Shown: one piece after another, positions 41,816 through 53,150 of the stretch | How positions within the stretch are numbered: the first letter of the stretch is position 1 | How the letters are laid out: each line of letters begins with the position of its first letter | Source of the DNA: Cerrena zonata | Taxonomy: Eukaryota; Basidiomycota; Agaricomycetes; Polyporales; Cerrenaceae | DNA: 64,000 nucleotides | NCBI GenBank assembly: GCA_038087015.1 | Contig: JASBNA010000003.1 | Span: forward strand, 2,108,001-2,172,000 | Direction: 5' to 3' | Notes under the pieces: model-generated | Database searches by the model: none | What the model saw: only the letters and a program-made list of their open reading frames with translations | What the model was told of the DNA's origin: nothing | Translations under genes and position numbers: made by a program

Positions 41816-44451
41816 CTAGGCCCCAATATTCTCCTTCTTCAACAAAACCTCATCCTTCAGCATCGCGACCCTCATCCCCAATCGACTCGATAGATCAACA
41901 TTCTGTCCACTAAGCCTCAATGCCTCATCCAACTTCTCATCTACACTCTTGAAAGTCTTCAACCACATCGCTCTATGCTCCTCAGTCACCAACTCCACCC
42001 CTTTCGCAGTCTCATCCCCACCTTCACTCTTTATCTTGGCTTCGAGTTGTTTGAGGTCCAGGACGGCAAGTTCGAAGGTGGCTATGCCCGCTGCCCAAGT
42101 GCAAATTTGCACAGCGTCGTGTTGTGCGATGGCGTCTTTGAGGAAGGCACGAGAAGTTTCGAATTCTTGTGCTGTACGGTGGACGATACCGAGGATGAGA
42201 GAGCGGATAGCGACCTCGTCGGGAGTATCCAAGTCGTTTTCGGTTGCAGATGTAGTTGAAGGGGCCAACGCGCTCTTGATAGTGATTGCCGGACTGTATG
42301 AGTAGAATTCGTCGACGTGTTGTTGAACAATGTCCTGGCCGATACGCTGGTGTGTGTTCCAGACTAAGGTAATTACAGAATATGGATCATAAGTAACCAA
42401 TTCTTGCGAAAATTTATAATACTTACAGATCCCAAGTTCCTCTGCAGGACTAATCCTTATGCTCTCCGCGAAGTTAGCTTCACTGCCTGTCTTCCTCTTT
42501 TGCTTTTCTCTGTAGAATTGCACTAGCAACCGATGATTAGGTTCCAGAGCTTTCGTGAAAATAAACACTTCACTTACATTTCTTCTTGATAAAGACTTCG
42601 GTTGGTAGATCTTTTCCACCGATCTTCTTCTTTTCAAGGAGCTCCGGGACCTTGTCGAAGTACTCTTGAGCTTTCTTGTAGTCTTTCAAGGATATATAGC
42701 ATCCACCGGCGATGAAATAGTAAGTGCCGTGACTCCTAAAAGCATATAATACACGAGAAATATTATTAATGGATCGACCGCATCAGAAAGATGGACAACA
42801 AACCAGCTATTGATCTCAGTGACCTTGATGAACGCGTCCGCGGCCTCCTTGTATCGTCGTTGCGATAACAAAGTCCAAGCCAGTTCAAAGATTAGAAGGG
42901 CGTCGGCTTGAACGAACGTATGTGGTCTATCGGGTTTGAGGCCTGCCTGTAGCACTTCGATGGCTGCGGAGGCGTCGTATGACATACGCAGTATCTTTGC
43001 CTAAATATTTGGTCAACACACTGGGCTACTATGATAAGCAGAATGACAAACCCGGTTGAGGATCCACAATGAACCAGTGGGGTACCGAGCGTCGACTCTG
43101 ATGCCTACGTGAGACTTTTATATCTTGACTTTTTCGCCATGAGACTTACTTGTCAACAACAGCACGATATTGTTTAAGGATATGCTGTTCATCCGCCTGA
43201 TAACCTGACAACAATAATACTACACCGTGGTACGTCATGAGTGTCAGCCCAGCAAAGACTGAGTGAACGTCGTTTTGCGCAGCTGACACCGCGAGTGCAC
43301 GGAGGGCCAATTTTCGGTCATGTTTGAAACCAAGGAATCCCACGACACCACTGGTCAAAACTTAACATACAAAATGAGATGTTATATTATACGACTTGAC
43401 TCACCGAATCGATGGAGGAAGAAGTGAAAAGACCAGATTGAACATGCTGCATAATTAATGAGGTCAATGGAATCGACTACGAAACCACAATAATCATACC
43501 CATATCCAAATGCTGCCCCAGACATGATGAGTTCTTCAAGTGGGCCCTCGGGGGTCGTTACAGCCACGGTATTTGTTGCAGGGACACTAAGAGTGGAACC
43601 AGTAAATCGCGAGAAAAATCCAGACCTGGCTTTGGTGGGCGCTGTGGACACTTCCGATCGGATACTAGGAGCTGGGGATGGAGATTTAGAAGTTGAAGGT
43701 GTAGCGTAATTATCTAGTCCATTAGGATAGACAGTCTTGTATAATCTAGAGCAATTGTCAGATTTCTGGATGGCATTTGCGACGGGTTGGAGGATGACTT
43801 GGGAGCTTACCTCGTATACTTTGAATGTGCGCTAGGAGAAAAAATGAGATAAGAACCTAATCATCAGGTTAAAATTAGGCTGACTAACTTGTTGAGAGCG
43901 TAGAGACATTGCAAGTAGCCCATATAAGATTCGCTGTCGTAATGCCATATTCATGTGAAGTTTCAAATTAGGAACGCAAGATTGTTTTTACCTTAGCGCA
44001 TTGGTTATACCATTTAAGATGGCAGCGTCTGAGTGAATGAGTTCCCATTCCGTGCCAGGGGGAAAGCGAGTAGTAGAAGTGGAAGCTTTGGCAATCTTCA
44101 ATTGCTTCTTGGCACCAGCCTCTGACAGCGCGAGAGTTTCCGCAGCACTCGCGACGGCTGTAGCCTACAACAGCACCATGAACGCCACAGAAAGGGCATG
44201 GCAGGGAATAGCAAGAGCACACAAGGTTCAATATGAGCTTGTCGATCATTAATGAATTGAAATCGGACACACACCTCCATACCAAGTGCTGCTTCCAGAA
44301 AAGCACATACACCGGCGCCCATTTGATGGAAGGGCGAGGATTCTGCTGAGAACAGCTTCGTAGCCTCGTCTAAGTCATTGGAGAAGAGGAGGTCGAATGC
44401 TTTTGTTGCTGAGAGAAGATCGTTTGCGACCTGTTCGGAGGAGGAGGCCAT
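41816..44451 (-). CDS. IML2: IML2 / TTC39 family TPR protein (mitochondrial outer membrane, lipid-droplet associated)
   Basis: Member of the Iml2/TTC39 (DUF3808) family, linked in yeast to inclusion-body clearance and found on mitochondria. ATG at 44451 gives [20 protein letters not shown], then [20 protein letters not shown] and [15 protein letters not shown]. Later exons give [20 protein letters not shown], then [20 protein letters not shown] and [23 protein letters not shown]-like helices include [18 protein letters not shown] and [23 protein letters not shown] segments. The C-terminus is [20 protein letters not shown]...LKKENIGA with the stop at 41816. About ten short introns are present. 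Length and order of blocks fit the fungal family. Confidence 0.85.
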
Positions 44452-44894
44452 GTGGGGTAATACGAAGATGGAAATTCAATTGTATAGCGGCTGACGTTCT
44501 ATTGATGGGTCGTTAATTAAAGAAGCCTCCGTTGAGTATTATCTCAAGTGGCAGAATCGGGTGTAGTTGGAGAGCTTTGTGTACTATGTTGGAGGTCGCG
44601 AGAGTAGAGAAACAACCTACGCGCGTCCTAATACGCGGAGGCACCGAAGTTACGATGACTGTCAACTATTTGTCGCCGACTTATAGATGTTCGGGTAAAC
44701 GGGACGCCCGGCACTCGAGATCTACTGATCGATCTGGGGATCTTAGACCGCACCAGTGCTCAGGCTATGTCAATCGCAGCAGACACTGATATTTGAACGT
44801 TGAACTGCGAGTCTGAGCCAGCCGTCCCGGCTAGTATTCTATTATAATAAATATATGTTCAGACGGCTTGACCAAAAATATTCTGGATAACGCA
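44452..44894. promoter_or_regulatory. Upstream region of the IML2-like gene
   Basis: A 443-bp interval separates the 3' end of the CK1-like kinase gene from the IML2-like start, both on -. It must hold the IML2 promoter. No tRNA-like fold or repeat was seen. Confidence 0.45.
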
Positions 44895-46869
44895 TTAATC
44901 TTCTATAATCTCCCTGATACTTGGTATCGGTTTATTCAAGTCCAACTCAGTCAGAATTGGAAGTCTAGATATGGTCAACGTTGCCTCCCTTTCTTGCTGC
45001 CGGTCGTCCCAATCCGCAAGGTCTCCGCCGTAGTAACTGTTTGATAATTCATCGTCCGAATCGGCATTACTTTGTACATTTTCCGTCGCCCCTGTCCACG
45101 CCCAGCCGTCTTGTAAGGCCCTCCTTCGGCGGATTGAAATTATATCATCAAACCAGGCCCGCTCGCTTTTCCAATCCACTTTGCTCTCTGTACAAGAATC
45201 TAGAGGGAGAAACTGGACGAGAATAGGAAATTCGTCATTGTGGTTCTCAATTGTAGCCAAGACTTGGCGATCTTGTTCGCCTTTGACGTCACCATTCACG
45301 GAAAGTTTATGTTTCAGATCGGGAATAATGTGCTGTTGAACGTAATGCATCTTCGACTGATCCTGATATGATGAATCAGTCCCTATTTTTGACAACGAAG
45401 ACTGGAAGAGCATACCGCGAAGGTTTCGGCAACCAAACAAGAAAACGTATTGGGGTAAGTGTAACAGTGTATATCGTTGTAGGGTAAGGGAGGTGTAATC
45501 TCAGATATAACCAAGGTTGTTTGTCCAATAGCCGGAGGGCCTCGTCTGAGAGGGGCAAGAGTAGCATGCTGATGACCATCCGTATGTGTGCTCAAGTCTA
45601 GGATAACCGCAGGCAGATAACGGATTGAAGGTTTAGACTTGCAAGCATCCCATAGTTCGCACCCTGGCGTAATGCCCAAGATTGTTGAGTCTTTCAGTAT
45701 ATCAACCACAACGATTTGACCTAGCATAAGAGTAATGGAAGGAGGTGTTGGTTTTGTGACTGTATATTGGACCCTTTCTTAGGTTAGTAATTTAATTTCA
45801 CTCAGGAAGTAGTGTAGTAAATTTTACTTTTTACTCACCTTTGACTGGAGCCCAATCTAACGATTCATCGTTTGGTTGGAAACTCAAGTGTCTGTACAGA
45901 TCATCAAATAGATCCAGATAACGGGGATATGGAGGAACGTCACTGAAGCGTAATGCGCGAGTTTCATCTAGAAAGTGCCCAAATTCTGCAGGATGGCCAT
46001 CTGCCAACCTTCTTCCAGTATATGACGTCTTCAGCATGCGAACTTGTGCCATTTTTCCAAAAATAGTACTCTGTGGGTGGAGGTTCATCCAAGGTATCTC
46101 TCCGCGTAGTAAGAATAGGAGAGTATAGGCTAACGACTCTAGGTCGTCACGGTATGAAAGGTCTTGGAACGATAAATTTGTTAAGAAATACACGTCTAGT
46201 AAAATGTGGATACTCACAGAGACCGTGATGCGCGTTGAGACTTGCCCAACTCAATGTCCCTGTAATTTGTCTATGATCGGCTTCTGGATCGTATCGTTTC
46301 GTGTCAGAGCCAATGTAACGTGCGCAGGATATGCCATAATCAATGAGTATGACGCGTGAGGGATTTTGTAGAGATACGAGCATGTTATCAGGCTTTACAT
46401 CTCGATGAACAATTCCAAAAGAGTGAATATGTTGTAGCGCAGATATCTGAAGAGAGAGAAATTAGATGGAGGCTATTTGACGACGTTGGGTAACACACCA
46501 TTTGTTTGGCAACAACCAGGACTGTCTTCGGCGATATCCCGAACCCTTGGTCAACAACTTTTATCGCACAAGTCAAGTGCGAGATACTCAAAGTGAGGAA
46601 ATCTCCCATATGCATGTAGTGTAGGGATTGAAGGATGTCCTTGCACGATTTGGAGGACGCGGGCTTCATGTTCAAGCAGGGTACGTTTTACACGAACAGA
46701 TACTCTAGATTTCTTTACTGCAACTTCGTTACCGGTTGTAGCCTCTGTCCCGTGTAGAACGAGAGCCTACAAAGATACGGTGAAATTGGTCGTCCCTCAA
46801 ATATATAGTACTTACATATGACCCACGTCCTAGCACTTTGTCAATTCTAAAAGAGAGAATTGGTGCCAT
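44895..46869 (-). CDS. Casein kinase 1-like protein kinase with long C-terminal extension
   Basis: Protein kinase closest to the CK1 group. ATG at 46869 gives MAPILSFRIDKVLGRGS (glycine loop). An in-frame ATG at 46965 would add 32 residues; the internal start is preferred because it leads straight into the kinase fold. Next are VAVKK-type residues, the catalytic loop IVHRDVKPDNMLV and the metal-binding LIDYGIS, a DYG where most kinases have DFG. Then come TGTLSWASLNAHHG and DLSYRDDLESLAYTLLFLLR, the CK1-type sensor of helix F. After about 300 residues the kinase fold ends, and roughly 250 residues with no known domain follow. About seven introns are inferred. No lipidation motif is visible. 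It is divergent from GID5. Confidence 0.82.
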
Positions 46870-47163
46870 GTCAATAAAGGAGAGGTAACTATCAAGAGAA
46901 TCTTGGAAGACAGTGAAGAAGTTCAAACTGAGCCATAACCCTCTAGATCTCCAAGGGTCCTTCAAGACGTAAGGCTCATAATGAAAACAGGAAACAAGGA
47001 TACAATTATACAGCCCGGGATAAACGGAGCCGAGCCTGAGGCTCAGATCAAATGATCGATCTGGGAGTTTCTCGTGCCACTACTGCCAAGTGCTTGACTG
47101 TAACCGCGACAAGTAATACTACATCATACCTTGAACCACACACATAGTTCACCCCTCATTATC
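46870..47163. promoter_or_regulatory. Divergent promoter region, CK1-like kinase / GID5
   Basis: A 294-bp interval lies between divergent start codons, or 198 bp if the upstream kinase ATG is used. It contains a short palindrome-like tgatcgatctggga segment near 47053. No other motif was noticed. Confidence 0.4.
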
Positions 47164-49976
47164 ATGTCCGGTCGCACGATCGATCTAGCTACGCTCAAAA
47201 ATGTGAAGAATACAGTTATCGGCAATCCAACAGCGAAAGCCACTTTGGCAAAGGACGAGACGTTCGTTGCACGGTAAGTGTTGAACCCCATACAATATCA
47301 CTTAGTGCTACCGTTAGGCTTATAAGCGATTCTTCACATCAGTTTAGTGGATTGCATAAACAACCCCCTTCCTTACCTCGAATCGTCACAAGGGTCAGAG
47401 GATGATATTCGGATAGAAGCTGCTCATGTTGTCTCGTCATTATCATACGGTACGTATTGTCCCTACATATTGATCGAACCCTGAGTCTCTCACCCTGCAC
47501 CAGGATCAAACGATGCTCTCAAGAGCTTACTTAGTGCAAATGCACACCAAGCATTCATTTATGCCATATCTGCGTTGCAACCTACCGACAAGCCAACTTT
47601 GCTAGCGGCGTTCACGAGAGCTCTGAAGGCGTTGACATCTGCTCTTGCAGACGCAGTGGGTCCCTCGCAGATGGGACTGCATGATTTCCCCGAGGGAATA
47701 CAAGAAGAGGCGAGAAGTGCTCTCGATTTTCTATTTGAAGTACTGTGTGCTCTACTTGTCCCCTCTCAACCGGTTCGTGGGACTAACCCATAAATCCATT
47801 ATTCCCTTAATAGATGGACGTCCTGGACGTATACCTCCCCCTCTTAGCAGACAAATCTCAGCAGACTGCGATCTCCACTGCCCACTTGCTCGCTTCTGCT
47901 CTTCGATCCCAGTCGTATCGTGCTGCCGTTTCCGAGTGGTTACCAGCGTCAGAACGACACAAGGAAATTACGAAAGGGAAACGAGGGTGGGAGAGGAGTG
48001 ATACTGGAAATCCCATCACGAAACAAGGTGGATGGGTGGCGAAACATCTTGTGACATTCTTGCAGAAGAAAGATAGCAAGGTATCATATTGTCGCCTCTC
48101 CATTATTTGAATAGTGTTAATCGTTCTCGGGTTGTACGTAGCTTCAGGAAGCTGCGTTGTCTGCTTTGGCTTCGTTGGCTAAAGAAAACCACTCTGTAGC
48201 AACGAAACTCGCTAGGACTTCTGAACAGCCAAGTATGTATATGGGATTAAAAGTATTATGTCCGATCCTTACGTATCACTCTAGGTGCACTTTCTATTGC
48301 ATTGACATTATGCAAGTCGAGGGTGCCGGACCTTCAGATAGCGGCATGTTTATGGTAAGTCCCTCGTTAAATGTGACCATCTTACCATTCCGTTAAATGG
48401 CTGTTCCTATCCACTATCACAGCGTAACAAGTATAGTCAGAGCAGGCTTCTCCAACTATATCATCCTAGACCACCTCCCAGCAAAATCAGCTGCTATGAC
48501 CGTCATCCATGCCATGAACACCCTAATCTCTCGACGTCGGAACCCGTCCGTACTCGAGCAAAGGCATGTTTCGTACTATGCCAACTCATAAACGACGACA
48601 AGGATCTATGTCAACTCGCTTTCCAACGTGGCACCCTAACTCAGTTAGCTCACCTTATCAAATCGATTACACCTAGTGAATCGAATATCCAGTGGGATGA
48701 AGATGAACCTGAGAGTCAGGCATGTCTTCGTGAGGTGAACGTTTCCCGCCTTTATCCGTGTGCGAGGTCTGACGGATGATGTACCTCAAAGGCCGCATTC
48801 ACAACCATAGCTGCGATTGCCCTGTTCGATAACGACATTCGTAGCGAAATCACCGACCGGCTCTGTCTCGTCCCTTACATCATGCGTCCCTCAGTCACCG
48901 ATATGTAGGCGTTCGATATAGTGCATGTCAATGTGCTAGGGCGCTATCTCGTGCAGTTGCCGTCCTAAGGACCAATATCGTCGATACAGGGTTGGGGATG
49001 GCAGTGTATCATGTCTTCCTGAGGGAAGATGAGGATAAACGAGTGATGTTTGCGGCAAGCGCGGTGGTGTGTAATTTGGTGAATGATTTCTCACCTCTAA
49101 AAACCGTGAGTGGTGAGATATTAGAGATAATGCTTGTGAAGATATTGACGGGTTAGAATCTTAGGTGTTGCTCAATCAGGGCGTCATCGAACGATTGTGC
49201 GAACTACTTCATTCGGACGACAATGGGTTCAAGCTCAATTCATTATGGGCGTTCAAGAATCTGCTCTATAAGAGTCCTCTTGAAGTTAAAAGGAGGGTGA
49301 TGGATGGACTCGGTTGGCATAACTTAGCGCGGTACGTACATTGTCTTGTAGCAAAACCACGATATCACACTCATTGCACATTTTTTGGTATTTTTAGTAT
49401 GCTTATGGACGCTGACGTGGGTATCCAAGAACAAGCGTTCCATGTCGTACGACATCTTGCGGAACCAGAAGAAGGAATAGATATGGTATTTCAAGAAATG
49501 GGTGAACAAGTACTGTTAGGCTCGCTGAGCATAGCGCTGGAATCTGAGCATGAGGATGTTGTTCGACAGGTACGTTTCATCTCAAACATTTGTTATAGTA
49601 ATCTCTAAATACCTTGCAGGCGGTATATGTACTGGGCAATCTATCTAACAGTGTGCCACACCAAGAAGGTATTCTCATGCACCCACGGATCCTTCCCTCC
49701 CTACGGCATTGTCTTATCGATGCTAAAGTGGAAGTACGGAGACCGGCTGCCTCATGTATCCTCGAACTCGTACGTGCTAATCCACAGCACCGAGAACTAC
49801 ACGAAGCGGGCATCGATACTACCTTGCGACATATTTGTGACCATAATTTTAGCGGCAGTCCGACTGCGAGGCTGTCTTTGGGATTCCAGATGGGCGCAGA
49901 AGAAGATAGAGAGGTGAAAGAAAAGTGTCGAGAGGCGTTGCACTGGATGGAACGTAGTGCTGGAGAGGTGCTTTAA
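47164..49976 (+). CDS. GID5: Armadillo-repeat protein, GID/CTLH ubiquitin ligase subunit (Gid5/Vid28, ARMC8)
   Basis: Scaffold subunit of the GID/CTLH E3 ligase that holds the degron receptor. ATG at 47164 gives MSGRTIDLATLKNVKNTVIG. ARM-type helices follow: RIEAAHVVSSLSYGSNDAL, LQEAALSALASLAKENHSVA and the RVMFAASAVVCNLVNDFS block. The C-terminal ARMC8 hallmark reads GIQEQAFHVVRHLAEPEEGI, then RQAVYVLGNLSNSVPHQEGI and REALHWMERSAGEVL. About eleven introns are needed. In the exon at about 48430-48730 the frame breaks: MTVIHAMNTLI is in one frame and RAKACFVLCQLINDDKDL in another. A single missing base in the CCC at about 48543 explains it. All other exons are intact, so this is probably a sequence error. 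Confidence 0.85.
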
Positions 49977-50323
49977 TTTAAAATTATTGTTTGGATTGTA
50001 CATTCGTCTGTATCGTATAGTTGGAGAACACTGTATTGCTAGTTCTATTTGCTTTGTCTGAACTGGAAACATAAAACGAGAACCATCACGGTGAAGCACC
50101 TTGTGATGATACATATAATCTACGAGTCGTTAGTTTATGCGCGGAAACAATATTGGTCAAGAGTGAAGTGGTTCGAGAGCAATGGGGGAGAGCGGGTAGC
50201 GCCGATTTCTGGCGGCACGAGCGCACCCGAGAGCAAGCGTGAGTTTATCTTCTCCCCAACGCCTTCAGTGGTCCTCCCTCAGACACGTCCACACTCCCTC
50301 CTCCCTTTATTCCTCCCCTCGCC
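49977..50323. promoter_or_regulatory. Intergenic region upstream of PDA1
   Basis: A 347-bp interval between GID5 and PDA1, both on +. It includes the GID5 3' end and the PDA1 promoter. The last 80 bases before the PDA1 start are strongly pyrimidine-rich (CTCCCTCCTCCCT-like), as often seen ahead of highly expressed basidiomycete genes. Confidence 0.5.
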
Positions 50324-51793
50324 ATGGCCTCTCTCGCTCGGATACGCCCACGTCTTCCCAGAAAAGTGGTATGTTCGTTTCCCAAAGCTCAACCCAACAA
50401 GTACTAAATGAGATCCGCTGGAAATCCGTAAACCTCTTCGCGCCTTCCGATCGCACCTTGTGACCTCGTCTTCACCCTCAAGCCCTTTGCTTTCCGTGGA
50501 CTGCAAACCTCTGCAGATTCCACCCAACTCGCTCAGGATGCATCCCACTCCGAGCCTTTCACTGTCCGACTGCATGAAGACTCGTTCCGTTCGTACCGCA
50601 CAGAGACGCCAGGCTTGGAGGTAGAGGTGACGAAGGAGAGTTTGCTCAAAATGTACAAGGACATGACATCCATGCGACGGATGGAGATGGCTGCTGATGC
50701 CCTCTACAAGCAAAAATTGATTCGTGGTTTCTGCCATCTGGCTATCGGTCAGGTACGTCATTTCGTCTGTCTCGATTTAAAGCACAACTCATGAGTCATT
50801 TTTTTGCTTGCAGGAAGCCGTCTCAGTCGGTCTTGAAGCTGGTATCACCCCCAAAGACTTTGTCATCACCGCCTACCGATGCCATCCCTTCGCTGTCCTC
50901 CGAGGAGGCTCCATCAAGGGTGTCATTGCCGAACTCTTAGGTCGTGTCGACGGTATGTCAAAGGGCAAGGGTGGCTCCATGCACATCTTCACCAAATCCT
51001 TCTTCGGTGGTAACGGTATCGTCGGTGCCCAAGTGCCCATCGGTGCTGGTATCGCATTTGCCAACCAGTACTCCGGCAAGCCCGTAGCGACCTACGCCAT
51101 GTATGGTGATGGTGCAAGCAACCAGGGCCAGGTTTTCGAGGCATACAACATGGCCAAGCTTTGGAACCTGCCCTGTGTTTTCGTTTGTGAGAACAACAAG
51201 TATGGTATGGGTACCTCGGCCGAGCGTAGCTCCTCGAACACCGAGTACTTTACTCGTGGTGACAAGATTCCTGGTATTCAAGTGAGCACCCCAATCAAAT
51301 TCAATATCGAGCATTTGTTGACCCCCTCCTCTAGTGCAATGGTATGGACATCATCGCTGTCAAAAAAGCTGTTGAGTATACTCGTGACTGGGTTACCAGC
51401 GGCAAGGGTCCTATCCTTCTCGAATTCGTAACTTACCGTTACGGTGGTCACTCGTACGTCATTTGCTGTTCTATGTTATTCTCTTACTGACATCCAAATA
51501 GCATGTCCGACCCCGGAACCACTTACCGTACCCGTGAGGAAATCCAACGTATGCGTTCCACACAGGATCCCATCCGCGGTCTCCAACGCTACATCGAAGA
51601 ATGGGGTCTCGCCACCGAAGAAGAGCTCAAGAAGTTCGACAAGGAGGCGAAGATTGAAGTTGACAAGGCCGTTGAGGAGGCCAAGGCTTCGCCGTTCCCC
51701 TCTGACAAGGATCTCTGGAGCGACATCTACTATGCCGGCACTGAGCCAGCGTACATGCGCGGCAGAGAGCGTGAGGAGGTTCACTACTATTAA
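50324..51793 (+). CDS. PDA1: Pyruvate dehydrogenase E1 component, alpha subunit
   Basis: Thiamine-diphosphate-dependent subunit of the mitochondrial pyruvate dehydrogenase complex, turning pyruvate to acetyl-CoA with E2 and E3. The ATG at 50324 starts a basic presequence [15 protein letters not shown]. It joins across an intron of about 120 bp to [17 protein letters not shown]. The thiamine-diphosphate motif runs from [15 protein letters not shown] to [19 protein letters not shown]. The regulatory phosphorylation loop [20 protein letters not shown] is split by an intron right after [23 protein letters not shown] and GKGGSMHIF are also present. Four introns fit and the end is [11 protein letters not shown]. 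Length is about 400 residues as usual. Confidence 0.96.
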
Positions 51794-52006
51794 GTGTAGT
51801 TTTGGACTTCTTGGGTTGTTGGACCTGTATAGGATAGATTGGGATCCCTGTTAGTTCACCTTAATCTTCTTCTTATCGCATAGACTACTATACATTTACA
51901 CATGAACATCATACAACGTCTGAGATGTGGTTCAATGATGAAAATAATGGTGGAGTAAGGTAATGTACATGCAAAGTGAAGGTAGTGTTGTTGGTTCCGA
52001 AATAGA

Positions 52007-52815
52007 TTATGAAGGCTGAGTCGGGTTCAAGATGATGGTTTCCCCTTTGTCAGTAATGACCTTGAATCGTACTGTGTGATAGTCAGACACTAGGAAAGCA
52101 ATGAACCGGATGTAGACTTACATATAGTGAAGGGTTCGCCTTTGGCCTTTCGTATACTTGTGAAATATAGTGTACCAGCTCCTATACACCATTAGGTCAG
52201 TTTCCTGAACACAAATATTAATGACATCACTCACCCTCTGAGCCTTTGACACGGAAACTCAAATCGACGTTGCCTTGTAGCAAATGAATCTATAATACAA
52301 CCCAAGTGTCAATTCCATTATACACGAGAAAAGTAAATAAATGTACATACCCCTCCACTAATCCAAGGGTCTCCGTTCAACCACCACGTAGGTTCAGGTC
52401 GAAGAGCATCTCCAATAACAGCCTGTAGCTCCGGGTTCTCCTTGATAGTCTTCAGGACCTGTTTATACACGGAACTAGACAACCGTTCCTGGTTGGCAGC
52501 ATAAGCGTAGAACGCTGCCCAAGCACCAGTTCCAAATACGCTCAGTGCGAGTATGATGGGCCATTTTTTCTACCAGAATATTTAGCATGTCTTTGATATG
52601 TGGAGGGCAGTGTTATTAACTTGTAGAGGTGGTAAAGCCCTAGGTTTCGGGCGAGTGTAATACTCTCTGGGTTTAGAGGGGTCAGAGAACGTCACCGGTT
52701 CGGGTTGTTTTGACGGTGGTGGTCTAGGGAGTTCAGTATACGAAGCATATGTCCTTCGGAATGTGGTGGAAAGTATCCGGGTTGAAGAACGCGAGGTCGA
52801 AGCCAAGAGAGACAT
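52007..52815 (-). CDS. COA1: Cytochrome c oxidase assembly factor Coa1
   Basis: Mitochondrial inner-membrane protein of the Coa1/TIM21-like fold that assists early assembly of Cox1. ATG at 52815 starts a presequence (MSLLASTSRSSTRILSTTFRR). After a Pro-rich linker a membrane helix follows (WPIILALSVFGTGAWAAFYA), then ERLSSSVYKQVLKTIKENPE, the GDPWISGG block, DLSFRVKGSEGAGTLYF and a basic strand ending ILNPTQPS. Four introns of 50-60 bp fit, and the stop is at 52007. Length and order of blocks match the fungal family. It is divergent from COG6. Confidence 0.88.
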
Positions 52816-53150
52816 GGTCGTAGGAGGGTAAGATGAAGGAGGAATTTGTGGAGAACCTAGAGTGATCCATGTGCATGATCGAACGTTCGGCTATCCCGAA
52901 CAGCTTGAGCGTGATTCCGTCTTTCCTCCTTCTCGCTCACCGTGTCTGGCCTTGCAGCTTTGAGCACCTACACACTTACTAGTGCTTGGAAGGTCGAAGA
53001 CCCTGACATCATTCCTCGGACTGTTTTAAGACAAGGAATCGAAACTACCACGCGGCATTCTTCGGGCTACCTTGCTTTGAATTGAACTGTCTAGGCTCAC
53101 ACTCAGCCTAAAGCCGGACTTCTTCAGCTTGCACTCAGGATTTGTCCGGT
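52816..53150. promoter_or_regulatory. Divergent promoter region, COA1 / COG6
   Basis: A 335-bp interval between the two divergent starts. No clear TATA element, repeat or ORF of interest was seen. Confidence 0.45.

Noticed and set aside
43740..43890. TGATGA on - in an IML2 intron as a snoRNA C box
   Set aside because: The nearest CTGA lies beyond an intervening coding exon, so the pair cannot form an intronic snoRNA.
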